Translations under genes and position numbers: made by a program
DNA from: Curtobacterium poinsettiae
GTDB lineage: Bacteria; Actinomycetota; Actinomycetes; Actinomycetales; Microbacteriaceae
Assembly: GCF_025677645.1 (NCBI RefSeq)
Contig: NZ_CP106879.1
Location: 496,001-560,000, forward strand
DNA: 64,000 nucleotides
Direction of reading: 5' to 3'
Notes under the pieces: generated by a model
Seen by the model: only the letters and a program-made list of their open reading frames with translations
What the model was told of the DNA's origin: nothing
Database searches by the model: none
Shown here: positions 1 to 9,791 of the stretch, piece after piece
Layout: each line of letters starts with the position of its first letter
Numbering within the stretch: the stretch's first letter is position 1

Positions 1-497
1 CCCTGCTGGCCGCCCTGGGGAGACCAGGGCGCGTCCGACTGACCGCCACCGTTGTTGTTCCAGTTGCCGCCGCCGTTGCCCGCGGGGGCGTTGCCGCCAC
101 CGCCGACCTGGCCACGACCGCCGCCACTGCCACCCGCTGCGCGGGTGATCTGTGCGGTCGCGTAGCGGAGCGACGGGCCGATCTCGTCGACCTCGAGCTC
201 GATGCTCGTGCGCTGCTGGCCCTCACGGTCCTGGTAGGAACGCTGACGCAGACGACCCTGCGCGATGACGCGCGAGCCCTTCGTCAGCGACCCCGCCACG
301 TGCTCGGCGAACTCGCGCCACACACTCGCGCGGAGGAACAGCGCATCGCCGTCCTTCCACTCGTTCGCCTGACGGTCGAACGTGCGAGGGGTCGACGCGA
401 TGGTGAAGTTCGCCACGGCGAGCCCGTTCTGCGTGTAGCGCAGCTCGGGGTCCGCGGTGAGGTTGCCCACCACCGTGATGACGGTTTCGCCGGCCAC
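1..497 (-). CDS. ssb: Single-stranded DNA-binding protein, 3' end cut by window edge
   Basis: This gene encodes the replication and repair protein that coats single-stranded DNA. Translation from a GTG at 497 gives [19 protein letters not shown], the typical start of the SSB OB-fold, followed by the R-x-T-x-N-G-x-x-V-A-NF pattern of the family. After about residue 110 the protein turns into a glycine, asparagine and tryptophan-rich linker. The acidic tail that binds partner proteins would lie beyond position 1, so the gene is partial. It starts 3 bp after the rpsF stop, the usual rpsF-ssb operon. No ATG is available in frame near the OB-fold start, which supports the GTG. Confidence 0.95.
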   Translation of the reverse strand, partial: MAGETVITVVGNLTADPELRYTQNGLAVANFTIASTPRTFDRQANEWKDGDALFLRASVWREFAEHVAGSLTKGSRVIAQGRLRQRSYQDREGQQRTSIELEVDEIGPSLRYATAQITRAAGGSGGGRGQVGGGGNAPAGNGGGNWNNNGGGQSDAPWSPQGGQQ

Positions 498-500
498 GGG

Positions 501-884
501 TTACTCGGCGCTCGCGGTCGCGGTTGCTGAGGCGTTGGCGGCCTTGCGGGCCGCGCGAGCCTCGTCACGCTGCTTCTGGGCGGCGACCTGCGCGATGCCC
601 TCTTCAGCGCGGAGGACCTTCGTGCGGAGCACGGCCTCGGAGAGACCGAGCTGACGGTCGAGCTCCTTGGCGGCCTCGGGCGACGACGTGAAGTCGACGA
701 CGGCGTAGATGCCCTCGGACTTCTTCGCGATCTCGTAAGCGAGCCGGCGACGGCCCCAGACGTCCACGTTGTCGACGGTGCCACCCGCGTTGCGGATCAC
801 GGCCAGGAACTTGTCCAGGCTGGGAGCGACGGTGCGCTCATCGATCTCGGGGTCGAGGATCGCCATCAGTTCGTACTGGTGCAT
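501..884 (-). CDS. rpsF: 30S ribosomal protein S6
   Basis: This is ribosomal protein S6 of the small-subunit platform. The 127-residue product begins [19 protein letters not shown], matching the conserved family start, and has the expected central beta-alpha-beta pattern ([11 protein letters not shown]). It is longer than the roughly 100-residue norm because of an alanine and charged tail (about residues 98 to 127), which is common in actinobacteria. A strong Shine-Dalgarno sequence, AGGAGGTGG, lies just upstream of the ATG. It is first in an operon with ssb, three bases downstream; rpsR and rplI would be expected further left, outside the window. Confidence 0.96.
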   Translation of the reverse strand: MHQYELMAILDPEIDERTVAPSLDKFLAVIRNAGGTVDNVDVWGRRRLAYEIAKKSEGIYAVVDFTSSPEAAKELDRQLGLSEAVLRTKVLRAEEGIAQVAAQKQRDEARAARKAANASATATASAE

Positions 885-1058
885 GCGGAACCCACCTCCT
901 CTGGTCTCAGCGGCCCCGGGCGGTTCCCGGGGCAGGAGGGTTGATGCATGTGCCCCAGACCACGCAGGTGCGCGAGGGGCAACCTGGGTAGCCTACCGGA
1001 CTGCCTGGAGGCGCGCCACCGGCCTGTGGAGAGCGGTCCCGCCCGTCAGGCGGTCGCG

Positions 1059-1088
1059 TCTCAGGCACTGGTGTCTCAGGCGCTGGCG
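1059..1088. repeat. 15-bp tandem duplication at the end of cca
   Basis: Two adjacent 15-mers, 1059-1073 and 1074-1088, differ at two positions. The second copy carries the last codons and stop of cca; the first copy lies just past the stop and would encode nearly the same end. It looks like a small slippage duplication with no obvious function. Confidence 0.6.
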
Positions 1089-2515
1089 TCGCCTCGGGCG
1101 CTCCACCACTCGCGCAGGCGCTCCTCGGCCGTCTCCGGTCCGAGGGGCCCTTCGTCCATCCGGGCCTCGAGCAGGAACCGGTAGGCCTCGCCCACGGCAC
1201 GCCCCGGCGGGATGTCGAGGATCCGCATGATGTCGTCGCCCGTCAGGTCCGGACGGATCGACTCGAGCTCCTCCTGCTCGGACAGGGTCTTGATGCGGTC
1301 CTCGAGGTCGTCGTAGGCGAACGCCAGCCGATCGGCCTTGCGGCGGTTGCGGGTGGTGACGTCCGATCGGGTGAGCTCGTGGAGCCGTTCGAGCTGGGGT
1401 CCGGCGTCGCGGACGTAGCGGCGGACGGCGGAGTCGGTCCAGGCGCCCTCGGTGTACCCGAAGAAGCGCAGGTGCAGCTCGATCAGGCGGGACACCGCGG
1501 CGATGGTGTCGTTGTCGAAGCGGAGGGCGCGGAGGCGCTTCTTCGCCATCTTCGAGCCGACCAGGTCGTGGTGGTGGAAGCTCACGGCGCCGCCGGGCTC
1601 GAGCTTGCGCGTCGCCGGCTTGCCGATGTCGTGCAGCAGCGCCGCGAGCCGGAGCACGGTGTCCGGGGGATCCCCGGCGTGCCGCTCGGCCTCGTACCCG
1701 ATGGCCTGCTCGAGCACGGTGAGCGAGTGCTCGTAGACGTCCTTGTGGTGGTGGTGTTCGTCGACCTCGAGCCGCATCTCGGGCAGCTCGGGCAGGAACC
1801 GCTCGGCGAGCCCGGTGTCGACGAGCAGCCGGAGGCCGGGGACCGGGTCGTCCGTGTTGAGCAGCTTGACCAGCTCGTCGCGGACCCGCTCGGCGGACAC
1901 GATGTCGATCGACGCGACGAGCTCCTGCATCGCGGCCCGCACGTCGTCGTCGACGGTGAAGCCGAGCTGGGAGGTGAACCGTGCGGCGCGCATCATCCGC
2001 AGGGGGTCGTCGCGGAACGAGACGACCGCGGTCTGGGGCGTCCGGAGCCGCGCGGCGAGCAGGTCCTCGACCCCGCCGTGCACGTCGACGAGCTCGCGGG
2101 CCGGCAGTCGCAGGGCCATCGCGTTGACGGTGAAGTCGCGACGGAGCAGGTCGTCCTCGATGGTGTCGCCGAACGCGACCTCGGGCTTGCGGGTCTCGCC
2201 GTCGTAGACGTCACTGCGGTACGTGGTGATCTCGACCTGCTCGCCGGCGACCCGTGCGGCGATGGTGCCGAACTGCCGACCGACGTCCCAGGTGGCGCTC
2301 GCGATGGGTTCGACGATCCGCAGGATGTCGTCCGGCCGGGCGTCGGTGGTGAAGTCCAGATCGGTCACCGGACGGCCGAGGAACGCGTCACGGACGGGGC
2401 CGCCGACGAGGGCGAGTTCGTGTCCGGCGTCGGCGAAGGCCCGAGCGAGGAGGTCGACGGGCTCGGTGGTGGCGAGTGCGTCGAGTCGTTCGACGGCCTG
2501 GGCAACGGACTGCAT
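1076..2515 (-). CDS. cca: CCA tRNA nucleotidyltransferase
   Basis: The enzyme adds or repairs the CCA end of tRNAs. The 479-residue protein has the class II nucleotidyltransferase head: LVGGPVRDAFLG at about residues 37 to 48 (the flexible GG loop) and DLDFTT at 52 to 57, whose aspartates bind metal. Further on is the HD phosphohydrolase signature LLHDIGKP at about residue 280, usual in actinobacterial members. GGGAGG lies immediately before an ATG at 2527 (no spacing) and 12 nt before the ATG at 2515, so the latter start is preferred; a start at 2527 adds four residues. The gene is divergent from the DUF6049-MurJ gene, as in Mycobacterium where pcnA faces the murJ locus. Confidence 0.94.
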   Translation of the reverse strand: MQSVAQAVERLDALATTEPVDLLARAFADAGHELALVGGPVRDAFLGRPVTDLDFTTDARPDDILRIVEPIASATWDVGRQFGTIAARVAGEQVEITTYRSDVYDGETRKPEVAFGDTIEDDLLRRDFTVNAMALRLPARELVDVHGGVEDLLAARLRTPQTAVVSFRDDPLRMMRAARFTSQLGFTVDDDVRAAMQELVASIDIVSAERVRDELVKLLNTDDPVPGLRLLVDTGLAERFLPELPEMRLEVDEHHHHKDVYEHSLTVLEQAIGYEAERHAGDPPDTVLRLAALLHDIGKPATRKLEPGGAVSFHHHDLVGSKMAKKRLRALRFDNDTIAAVSRLIELHLRFFGYTEGAWTDSAVRRYVRDAGPQLERLHELTRSDVTTRNRRKADRLAFAYDDLEDRIKTLSEQEELESIRPDLTGDDIMRILDIPPGRAVGEAYRFLLEARMDEGPLGPETAEERLREWWSARGDASA

Positions 2516-2642
2516 GACGGTGCTCATCCTCCCAGATCGAGGCCCCGAGTTCTCCACGAGTCGCGCGCGCACGGGACCTGTTCATGGTCGCGCCTCATAC
2601 ACTCGTGCTCGGCCCGAACCGACCCCGTGGCCCGCTCCCCGT

Positions 2643-5600
2643 ATGCAGATGCTCCGCACCACGCTCGCCGCAGCCGCGTCGACCCTCGTCGCGCTCGGCC
2701 TGGTCGTCGCGCCCGTCGCCACCGATCACGCCTCGGCCGCCGAGATGTCCGCAGCCAAGAGCCACGTCGCCGATCCGGCCGCTGCAGATACGGGCAAGGC
2801 GACCATCTCCATCGCCCCCGCGAACCGCGGCGTCGTCCAACGCGACCAGGACCTCACCCTGTCGGTCACCGTCACGAACGACACCGACGCAGCACTGCCG
2901 GCCGGTACCGCGGAGTTCGACATCTTCCGCTCGGTGAGCACGCGCGACGTCCTGGCGAGCTGGCTCAGCGACACCACCACGACGGGTTACCTCGGCGCCC
3001 CGATGGACTCCGTGGACATCCCGGCGATCCCAGCGCACCGTTCGATCACCATCGACTCGGTCGAGATCGTCTCCGGCAACGTGGCGCTCGGCGGGTACTC
3101 CTCGTTCGGTGCCCGGCGCATCGCGGCCGAGTACACGGCGGGCGACGCCTTCGCCGTCGACCGCTCCGCCATCACCTGGTACCCGGACTTCGAACAGGCC
3201 CCGGTCAGCGTCTCCGTCGCCATGCCGATCACCGTGCCGAAGTCGACCGACGGCATCCTCACCGCCCCCGTGCTGGCCGCGGCGACCTCGGTGGACGGCA
3301 CGCTCACGCAGCAGCTCGACGCGGCCGAGGACCACAACGTCGCCGTGGCGGTGGACCCGAGGATCATCGCCTCGGTCCGGATCCTCGGCGACAACGCTCC
3401 GTCGAGCGCGATCACCTGGCTGCAGCGTCTCGAAGCACTGCGCAACGAGACCTTCGCGCTGTCCTACGCCGACGCCGACGTCACCGGCCTGCGCCAGGCC
3501 GGGTCCGACGGCATCCTGTCGCCGATCTCCCTCGACCAGTCCGTCAAGTCCGAGAACTTCCCGGGCGCCGAGACCCCGGCGCCGACTCCGACGGCCACAC
3601 CGGGGCAGACCTCGTCACCGGCCCCCACCGCGGCCTCGAGCGACGGCACCACGGCCGACGACGGCGCCGACGAGGCGCAGGAGACCCTGCCGACCACGGA
3701 GTCCCTGCTCGACTTCCCGTACTCGATGGACTCGATCGCCTGGCCCACCGAGGGAACGGTGTCCTCCGCCGACCTGCCGGCCCTCGAGCGGGCCGGCACG
3801 AAGACCACCATCGTCTCGAGCGGCAACACCTCGGCCGGCGCGGACACCACCATCACCGCGTCCGAGAAGATCGGCGACGACCACGTGCTCGTCTCGGACC
3901 AGTCGATGTCGTCGATGCTCCGTCGAGCGGCGAACGCCACCGACCGGCAGACCTGGTCGTCGACGATGTCCGAGCTCACCGCGACGCTGGCCACCTCGGC
4001 CCGGGCAGCAACCGCCACGGGGCCGATCCTGCTCACCCTCGGGCGCGAGTGGCCGTCCGACTCCGCGCGGCTCAGCCAGGCGCTGGACGCCCTCGAGAGC
4101 ACCGCCTGGGTCGCCCCGGCCGACCTCTCCACCGCTTCGAAGGCCGTCGCCGGGTCACTCACGCTCGCGAGCGCGTCCACCGGCGAGGCCCGCGTCGACC
4201 AGCTCCAGCGACTGGTCCGAGGGGAACAGGGGCTCTCCGCGTTCGCGACGATCCTCGGCGACCCGAACCAGCTGACCGCCCCGGCCCGGCTCCGTCTGCT
4301 CGCACTCGCCTCGAATGCGTGGCGCGACGACGACCAGGGACTCGCCGCCGCGGTCGAGGCGCGCACGGCCGCCTGGGCGAAGAGCACCACCGAGGTCGGG
4401 ATCGTCGACTCGAGCAGCCTCACCCTGCTCGGCGACCGGTCGTCCCTGCCCGTGTCGATCCGCAACAGCTCCGCCTACCCGGTCACGGTGCACCTGTCCG
4501 TGCAGCCGTCCAACTCGGCGCTGCGGGTGGTCCGCAACGACATCGTGGTCGAGATCCAGCCCGACTCCTCCACCCGCGCCACCGTCCCCGTGCAGTCGGT
4601 CGCGAACGGCAAGGTCGAGCTGACGATGTCGCTCTCGAGCCCGACCGGCGTCGCCGTCGCCGAGCCCGCGACCGTCGAGCTGAACGTGCAGGCCCAGTGG
4701 GAGACGGTCATCACCGCGGTCGCCGCGATCGCCCTGATCGGCATCTTCGGCTTCGGCATCTTCCGCAGCATCCGCAAGCGCATCCGCCGCCGGAACGGCG
4801 AGATCGACGACGAGGACGACGACCCGAACCGCCCCCTGGCGGTCCAGCCGACGATCGGGGGCGCGCAGGCGGCGACCAACCAGCCTGGAGGCGCGGATCA
4901 CCCCTCCGGAGCGGCCCCCGCACCCAGCGTGGCCGCGTCCACTGCCGGGCTGGCGACCGCAGCGCCGGGTGCAGCGCCGACCGCTGCGCCGCCCGCTGCG
5001 GTGCACCAGGACCCCCTGCAGGACGCCATCGCACGCGCCGGAGCCGAGCCGCGCCTCCCGTCCGACGCCACACGCAGCACCGTCGCGGACGACCGCGACC
5101 CCGAGGAGCCGACCATCAGCGCCAGCCAGCCCCAGCCCGACGTCGACGCCGAGCCGGTCGCCGAGCGCAGCCTCGGTCGGGCGAGCGCGATGCTCGCCGC
5201 CGGCACGATGCTGTCGCGCATCCTCGGCTTCGCGAAGACCTTCGTGCTGGCGTACGCGATCGGTCAGACGCAGTCACCGGCGGCGGATGCGTTCGCGGTC
5301 TCCAACCAGCTCCCGAACAACATCTACGCGCTGATCGCGGGTGGCCTGTTGTCCGCCGTGCTCATCCCGCAGATCGTCCGTGCGATGAAGCAGCACACCG
5401 ACGGTGGCACGGCCTACGTCAACAAGATCGTGACGCTCGGCGGTTCCCTGTTCATCGTCATCGCCCTCGTGGCGACCCTGATCGCCCCGCTGCTCGTGCA
5501 GGTGTACGCGCAGACCGCTTCAGGCGAGGGCAAGGGGTTCACGCCCGGTCAGATCGACCTCGCGGTGGCGTTCGCGTTCTGGTGCCTTCCGCAGATCCTC

Positions 5601-6791
5601 TTCTACGCGATGTACTCCCTGCTCGGCGAGGTCCTGAACGCCAAGCAGGTGTTCGGCCCGTTCACGTGGGCGCCGCTCATCAACAACGTCATCTCGATCG
5701 CCGGGCTGGTGGTCTTCATCGCCATGTTCGGTGGCAGGGCCGCGAACTCCGGCGTCGACGACTGGACTCCGCTCAAGATCGCCGTCCTCGCCGGCAGTGC
5801 GACCCTGGGCGTGCTCGCTCAGGCCGCCTTCCTGCCGTTCTTCTGGCGCCGGGCTGGCCTGAGCTTCCGACCCGACTTCCGCTGGCGCGGCGTCGGCCTG
5901 AAGTCGACGGGCACGGCGGCCGGGTGGCTCTTCGCGATGATCCTCGTCACCCAGCTGGCGGGCATCGTGCAGTCGCGCGTCGCATCGCTCGGATCCGGTG
6001 CCGCGGGCAATGCGGTGCTCCAGAACGCGTGGCTGCTCTTCATGCTGCCGCACTCGATCATCACGGTCTCCATCGCGACCGCGTACTTCACACGGATGAG
6101 CCACGATGCCGAACGCGGCGACCTCGGCGCCGTCCGGAAGAACCTGTCGCTCTCGCTGCGGATCGTCGGACTGTTCACGGTCTTCGCCTCCATCGCACTG
6201 ATGGTCGTCGCCGTTCCGTTCGGACGCATGTTCTCCAACACCTTCGACGGGGCACTGTCGATCGGCGCGGTCCTGCTGGCCTACATGCCGGGGCTCGTGC
6301 TCTTCAGCATGTTGTTCATCATCCAGCGCGTCTTCTGGGCGATGCACGACCACCGCACGCCGTTCCTCATGCAGTGCGTCCAGTCGGTGCTGTTCGTGAT
6401 CGGCGCCCTCGCGGTCACCACGCTCCCGAACGAGGCGATCGGTGTCGCGATCGCAGCGTGCACCACACTCGCGGGCACCGCGCAGACGATCGTCGCCCTG
6501 GTCCTCGTCCGCAAGCGGCTCGGTGGCATCGAAGGACCGGTGGTCACCCGGTCGCACGTGCAGTTCGTCATCGCCGCGCTCATCGCGGGCGTCGCGGGAC
6601 TCCTCGTCGTGAACTTCTTCGGGTCGTTCTCGGCGAGCGGCTTCGCGATGGCCGACTTCACCGGAGCGCTCATCACCCTCGTCCTCGCCGGCGCGGTGAT
6701 GGCGGGCGTGTACTTCGGAGCCCTCGTCGTCGCGAAGAACGGCGAGATCGGCAACGCCGTCCGGATGCTCCGCAGCAAGCTCGGCCGCTGA
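2643..6791 (+). CDS. murJ: DUF6049-type secreted domain fused in frame to lipid II flippase MurJ
   Basis: One uninterrupted frame of 1,382 codons covers two proteins that are normally separate neighbours. Residues 1 to about 36 are a signal peptide (cleavage near ASA-AEM). An extracellular DUF6049-like region follows, ending in a membrane segment at about 685 to 707 and a basic cytoplasmic stretch. A 130-residue Ala, Pro and Asp-rich linker leads to the MurJ domain, which starts near residue 840 with SLGRASAMLAAGTMLSRILG and continues through many membrane helices. MurJ moves lipid II across the membrane for peptidoglycan synthesis. Topology is consistent with fusion, because both the linker and the MurJ N-terminus should be cytoplasmic. 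I see no in-frame ATG or GTG with a convincing ribosome site between the halves before ATGLCs of MurJ itself. The start at 2643 has no clear Shine-Dalgarno and might be leaderless. Confidence 0.88.
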   Translation: MQMLRTTLAAAASTLVALGLVVAPVATDHASAAEMSAAKSHVADPAAADTGKATISIAPANRGVVQRDQDLTLSVTVTNDTDAALPAGTAEFDIFRSVSTRDVLASWLSDTTTTGYLGAPMDSVDIPAIPAHRSITIDSVEIVSGNVALGGYSSFGARRIAAEYTAGDAFAVDRSAITWYPDFEQAPVSVSVAMPITVPKSTDGILTAPVLAAATSVDGTLTQQLDAAEDHNVAVAVDPRIIASVRILGDNAPSSAITWLQRLEALRNETFALSYADADVTGLRQAGSDGILSPISLDQSVKSENFPGAETPAPTPTATPGQTSSPAPTAASSDGTTADDGADEAQETLPTTESLLDFPYSMDSIAWPTEGTVSSADLPALERAGTKTTIVSSGNTSAGADTTITASEKIGDDHVLVSDQSMSSMLRRAANATDRQTWSSTMSELTATLATSARAATATGPILLTLGREWPSDSARLSQALDALESTAWVAPADLSTASKAVAGSLTLASASTGEARVDQLQRLVRGEQGLSAFATILGDPNQLTAPARLRLLALASNAWRDDDQGLAAAVEARTAAWAKSTTEVGIVDSSSLTLLGDRSSLPVSIRNSSAYPVTVHLSVQPSNSALRVVRNDIVVEIQPDSSTRATVPVQSVANGKVELTMSLSSPTGVAVAEPATVELNVQAQWETVITAVAAIALIGIFGFGIFRSIRKRIRRRNGEIDDEDDDPNRPLAVQPTIGGAQAATNQPGGADHPSGAAPAPSVAASTAGLATAAPGAAPTAAPPAAVHQDPLQDAIARAGAEPRLPSDATRSTVADDRDPEEPTISASQPQPDVDAEPVAERSLGRASAMLAAGTMLSRILGFAKTFVLAYAIGQTQSPAADAFAVSNQLPNNIYALIAGGLLSAVLIPQIVRAMKQHTDGGTAYVNKIVTLGGSLFIVIALVATLIAPLLVQVYAQTASGEGKGFTPGQIDLAVAFAFWCLPQILFYAMYSLLGEVLNAKQVFGPFTWAPLINNVISIAGLVVFIAMFGGRAANSGVDDWTPLKIAVLAGSATLGVLAQAAFLPFFWRRAGLSFRPDFRWRGVGLKSTGTAAGWLFAMILVTQLAGIVQSRVASLGSGAAGNAVLQNAWLLFMLPHSIITVSIATAYFTRMSHDAERGDLGAVRKNLSLSLRIVGLFTVFASIALMVVAVPFGRMFSNTFDGALSIGAVLLAYMPGLVLFSMLFIIQRVFWAMHDHRTPFLMQCVQSVLFVIGALAVTTLPNEAIGVAIAACTTLAGTAQTIVALVLVRKRLGGIEGPVVTRSHVQFVIAALIAGVAGLLVVNFFGSFSASGFAMADFTGALITLVLAGAVMAGVYFGALVVAKNGEIGNAVRMLRSKLGR

Positions 6792-6884
6792 TCCCTGCCG
6801 GGCACCCACGCTCACGGGCCGTGTGGAATGCCACGCCGGTACGATGGGTTGACCCGGTCAGACGCAACGGAAGGGCAAACAGGC

Positions 6885-7883
6885 ATGCGCCAGCTCATCA
6901 TCATCGGTTCCGGCCCGGCCGGGTTCACCGCCGGCATCTACGCAGCGCGCGCAGAGCTCAAGCCGCTCATCGTCGCTTCCAGTGTCGAGACGGGCGGTGA
7001 ACTCACCAAGACGACCGAGGTCGAGAACTTCCCCGGCTTCCCCGAGGGGATCCAGGGCCCTGACCTCATGATCAAGATGCAGGAACAGGCCGAGAAGTTC
7101 GGCGCCGAGGTCCTGTACGACGACGCCGTCTCCGTCGACCTCACCGGCAAGGTCAAGAAGGTCACGGTCGGCTCCGGTGAGACGTACGAGGCCCTCGCGG
7201 TGATCTACGCCACCGGCTCGGCGTACCGTCACCTCGGCCTCGCCGACGAAGAGCGCCTGTCCGGCCACGGTGTCTCGTGGTGCGCGACCTGCGACGGCTT
7301 CTTCTTCCGCCAGAAGAACATCGCCGTCGTCGGCGGTGGCGACTCCGCGATGGAAGAGGCGACGTTCCTCACCCGCTTCGCCGACAAGGTGACGGTCATC
7401 CACCGCAAGGACTCCCTGCGTGCATCGAAGATCATGCAGGACCGCGCGATGAACGACCCGAAGATCGAGTTCGCGTGGAACAAGGAGGTCACCGGCATCA
7501 CGGGCGACTCCGCGGTCGAGGGCGTGACGCTCAAGGACACCGTGACGGGCGAGGAGTCCGAGCTCGCGCTGGACGGCCTGTTCATCGCGATCGGCAACGA
7601 CCCGCGCACGCACCTGATCCACGGCCAGATCGACATCGCGCCCGAGGGCACGATCGCCGTCCAGGGTCGCTCGTCGAAGACCAACCTGCCGGGCGTCTTC
7701 GCCGCCGGTGACGTCATCGACCCGACCTACCGTCAGGCCATCACGGCTGCCGGTTCGGGCACGGTCGCCGCGCTCGACGCCGAGAAGTACCTCGCCGAGC
7801 TCGACGACGCACTGACGGACGAGGCCGAGGGCGTCGCCCCGGCGGAGCCCGCCATGGTCGACGTCATCGCCGCCCGGGCCTGA
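6885..7883 (+). CDS. trxB: Thioredoxin-disulfide reductase
   Basis: This NADPH-dependent flavoprotein reduces thioredoxin. The 332-residue product has the FAD dinucleotide motif GSGPAG at residues 8 to 13, the redox-active CATC at Cys133 to Cys136, the NADPH-binding GGGDSA loop after it, and the C-terminal FAAGDVID motif that contacts FAD. The start at 6885 is set by GGAAGGG nine bases upstream and by the conserved MRQLIIIGSGPAG opening. A TACGAT hexamer near 6840 is a candidate -10 element. trxA follows 66 bp downstream; the pair matches the actinobacterial trxB-trxA locus after murJ. Confidence 0.97.
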   Translation: MRQLIIIGSGPAGFTAGIYAARAELKPLIVASSVETGGELTKTTEVENFPGFPEGIQGPDLMIKMQEQAEKFGAEVLYDDAVSVDLTGKVKKVTVGSGETYEALAVIYATGSAYRHLGLADEERLSGHGVSWCATCDGFFFRQKNIAVVGGGDSAMEEATFLTRFADKVTVIHRKDSLRASKIMQDRAMNDPKIEFAWNKEVTGITGDSAVEGVTLKDTVTGEESELALDGLFIAIGNDPRTHLIHGQIDIAPEGTIAVQGRSSKTNLPGVFAAGDVIDPTYRQAITAAGSGTVAALDAEKYLAELDDALTDEAEGVAPAEPAMVDVIAARA

Positions 7884-7949
7884 CCCGCCTCGGAATACCA
7901 CGACGGCTTCGCCGTTGTACCCCCTGAACGACTTCTCGAAGGAGCACAC

Positions 7950-8276
7950 ATGTCCAACGCCAAGGCTGTCACCGACGCCACCTTCTCGGACGAGGTCCTC
8001 AAGTCCGACAAGACGATCCTCGTCGACTTCTGGGCTGAGTGGTGTGGCCCGTGTCGCGCGGTCTCGCCGATCCTCGACCAGATCGCCGAAGAGCACGCCG
8101 GCAAGATCGAGATCGTGAAGCTCAACGTGGACGACAACCCCCAGTCGGCCATGAACTACCAGATCACGTCGATCCCGGCGATGAAGGTCTTCAAGGGCGG
8201 CGAGGTCGTCAAGACCGTCATCGGTGCCAAGCCGAAGCCCGCGCTCGAGGCCGATCTCGCCGAGTTCCTCGCGTAG
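7950..8276 (+). CDS. trxA: Thioredoxin
   Basis: A 108-residue cytoplasmic thioredoxin, the full usual length. The active site WCGPC has its cysteines at 32 and 35, preceded by ILVDFWAEW and followed by the cis-proline loop TSIPAM, all diagnostic. A Shine-Dalgarno AAGGAG lies just upstream of the ATG. It receives electrons from the TrxB encoded just upstream and reduces protein disulfides. A strong terminator hairpin follows the stop. Confidence 0.98.
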   Translation: MSNAKAVTDATFSDEVLKSDKTILVDFWAEWCGPCRAVSPILDQIAEEHAGKIEIVKLNVDDNPQSAMNYQITSIPAMKVFKGGEVVKTVIGAKPKPALEADLAEFLA

Positions 8277-8289
8277 GTCGCCCCACCTG

Positions 8290-8323
8290 AACGGCCCCGC
8301 TCTCCCCAGAGAGCGGGGCCGTT
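8290..8323 (+). terminator. Hairpin terminator after trxA
   Basis: A perfect 15-bp stem (8290-8304 with 8309-8323) closes a CCCA loop. The downstream side is only weakly T-rich. It lies 14 bp after the trxA stop and ends the trxB-trxA unit. Confidence 0.8.
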
Positions 8324-8426
8324 CTCGTCCGGAGCCACCGGATGACGATCGGCCCCGTCGCGGAACCCTGGTTCCCGGGGCCGATGTCGTAGTGTGGCGG
8401 GAATGTCCCACTGAACGGAGCACTCG

Positions 8427-9731
8427 ATGACGAACGGCAACAGCCTCGACCCCTGGTACGACTCCTACGCCCAGCGCACCGCCGGGCTGAGCGCCTCCGA
8501 GGTCCGAGCCCTGTTCGCCGTCGCCTCGCGCCCCGAAGTGGTCTCGTTGGCTGGCGGCATGCCGTTCGTCTCCGCGCTCCCCAGAGAGCTCGTCACGGGC
8601 TCCCTGGACCGTGTCATGACCGAGCACTCCGCCATGGCGCTCCAGTACGGCGGCGGACAGGGCCTGCGGTCCCTCCGCGAGCACATCGTGGACGTCATGA
8701 GCCTCGAGGGCATCCGTGCCAGCGCCGAAGACGTCGTGGTCACCACGGGCTCGCAGCACGCCCTCGACCTCGTCACACGGCTGTTCATCGACCCGGGTGA
8801 CGTCGTGCTCGCCGAGTCGCCGTCCTACGTCGGCGCGATCGGCGTCTTCCGGTCGTACCAGGCCGAGACGGTGCACGTGACGACGGACGAACTCGGACTC
8901 GTCCCCGAGGCGCTGCGCGAGGCGATCGCGAACCTCCGCACCCAGGGCAAGCGGATCAAGTTCCTCTACACGATCCCGAACTTCCACAACCCGGCCGGCG
9001 TCACGATGAGCCGCGAGCGCCGCATCGAGGTGCTCGACATCTGCCGGTCCAACAACATCCTCGTGCTCGAGGACAACCCGTACGGGCTCCTGTGGTTCGA
9101 CGAGCCGGCGCCGCAGGCCATCCGATCGATCGACGAAGAGGGCGTGGTGTACCTCGGCTCCTTCTCGAAGACCCTCGCACCAGGGTTCCGCGTGGGCTGG
9201 GCGCTCGCGCCCCACGCCATCCGCGAGAAGCTCGTGCTCGCCAACGAATCGGCCGTGCTCGCGCCGAACTCCTTCGGCCAGTACGTCGTGAACGCGTACC
9301 TCGACGCCGCGGACTGGAAGGGCCAGGTCGACACCTTCCGAGGGATCTACGCCGAGCGCCGTGACGCCATGCTGTCGGCGCTGGGAGAGTTCCTGCCGGA
9401 CCTGTCCTGGACGAAGCCGAACGGTGGCTTCTTCGTGTGGCTGACCCTGCCCGAGTCCCTCGACTCGAAGGGCATGCTGCCGCGCGCGGTCAAGGAACTC
9501 GTGGCCTACACGCCCGGCACCGCGTTCTACGCGGACGGACGCGGGGGCGGACACATCCGTCTGTCGTTCTGCTACCCGACCCCGGAGCAGATCCGGGTGG
9601 GGGTCAAGCGCCTGGCCAACGTCGTCAACGACGAACTCGAACTCATCGAGACCTTCGGCCCGACGACCCGACCGAACACCGTGGTCCGCCAGACGTCCAC
9701 GGTCAGCGCACCGCCGCCGAACATCTCCTGA
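8427..9731 (+). CDS. PLP-dependent aminotransferase, class I fold
   Basis: The 434-residue protein is a fold-type I aminotransferase of the LysN / Aro8 / MocR-like group. It shows SLAGGMP near residue 40, YGGGQGLRSLRE (substrate and PLP region), the NPAGVTMS loop, and the PLP lysine in SFSK at Lys248 followed by LAPGFRVGW. There is no N-terminal GntR domain, so it is an enzyme rather than a MocR regulator. The substrate cannot be read from sequence; 2-aminoadipate, aromatic or branched-chain amino acids are all possible. A GGAG lies 7 nt before the ATG. The next gene begins 60 bp downstream. Confidence 0.9.
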   Translation: MTNGNSLDPWYDSYAQRTAGLSASEVRALFAVASRPEVVSLAGGMPFVSALPRELVTGSLDRVMTEHSAMALQYGGGQGLRSLREHIVDVMSLEGIRASAEDVVVTTGSQHALDLVTRLFIDPGDVVLAESPSYVGAIGVFRSYQAETVHVTTDELGLVPEALREAIANLRTQGKRIKFLYTIPNFHNPAGVTMSRERRIEVLDICRSNNILVLEDNPYGLLWFDEPAPQAIRSIDEEGVVYLGSFSKTLAPGFRVGWALAPHAIREKLVLANESAVLAPNSFGQYVVNAYLDAADWKGQVDTFRGIYAERRDAMLSALGEFLPDLSWTKPNGGFFVWLTLPESLDSKGMLPRAVKELVAYTPGTAFYADGRGGGHIRLSFCYPTPEQIRVGVKRLANVVNDELELIETFGPTTRPNTVVRQTSTVSAPPPNIS

Positions 9732-9791
9732 TCAGCGCTTTTCCTCAGTGCTGCTCGCACAGCACCGCAGTTCCACACCGGAGGACCCCGC

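Noticed and set aside
1379..7000. Very long plus-strand open frame of more than 1,800 codons
   Set aside because: It is the high-GC shadow of cca (other strand) and of the DUF6049-MurJ gene in another frame; its product is a low-complexity run of Arg, Gly and Asp.
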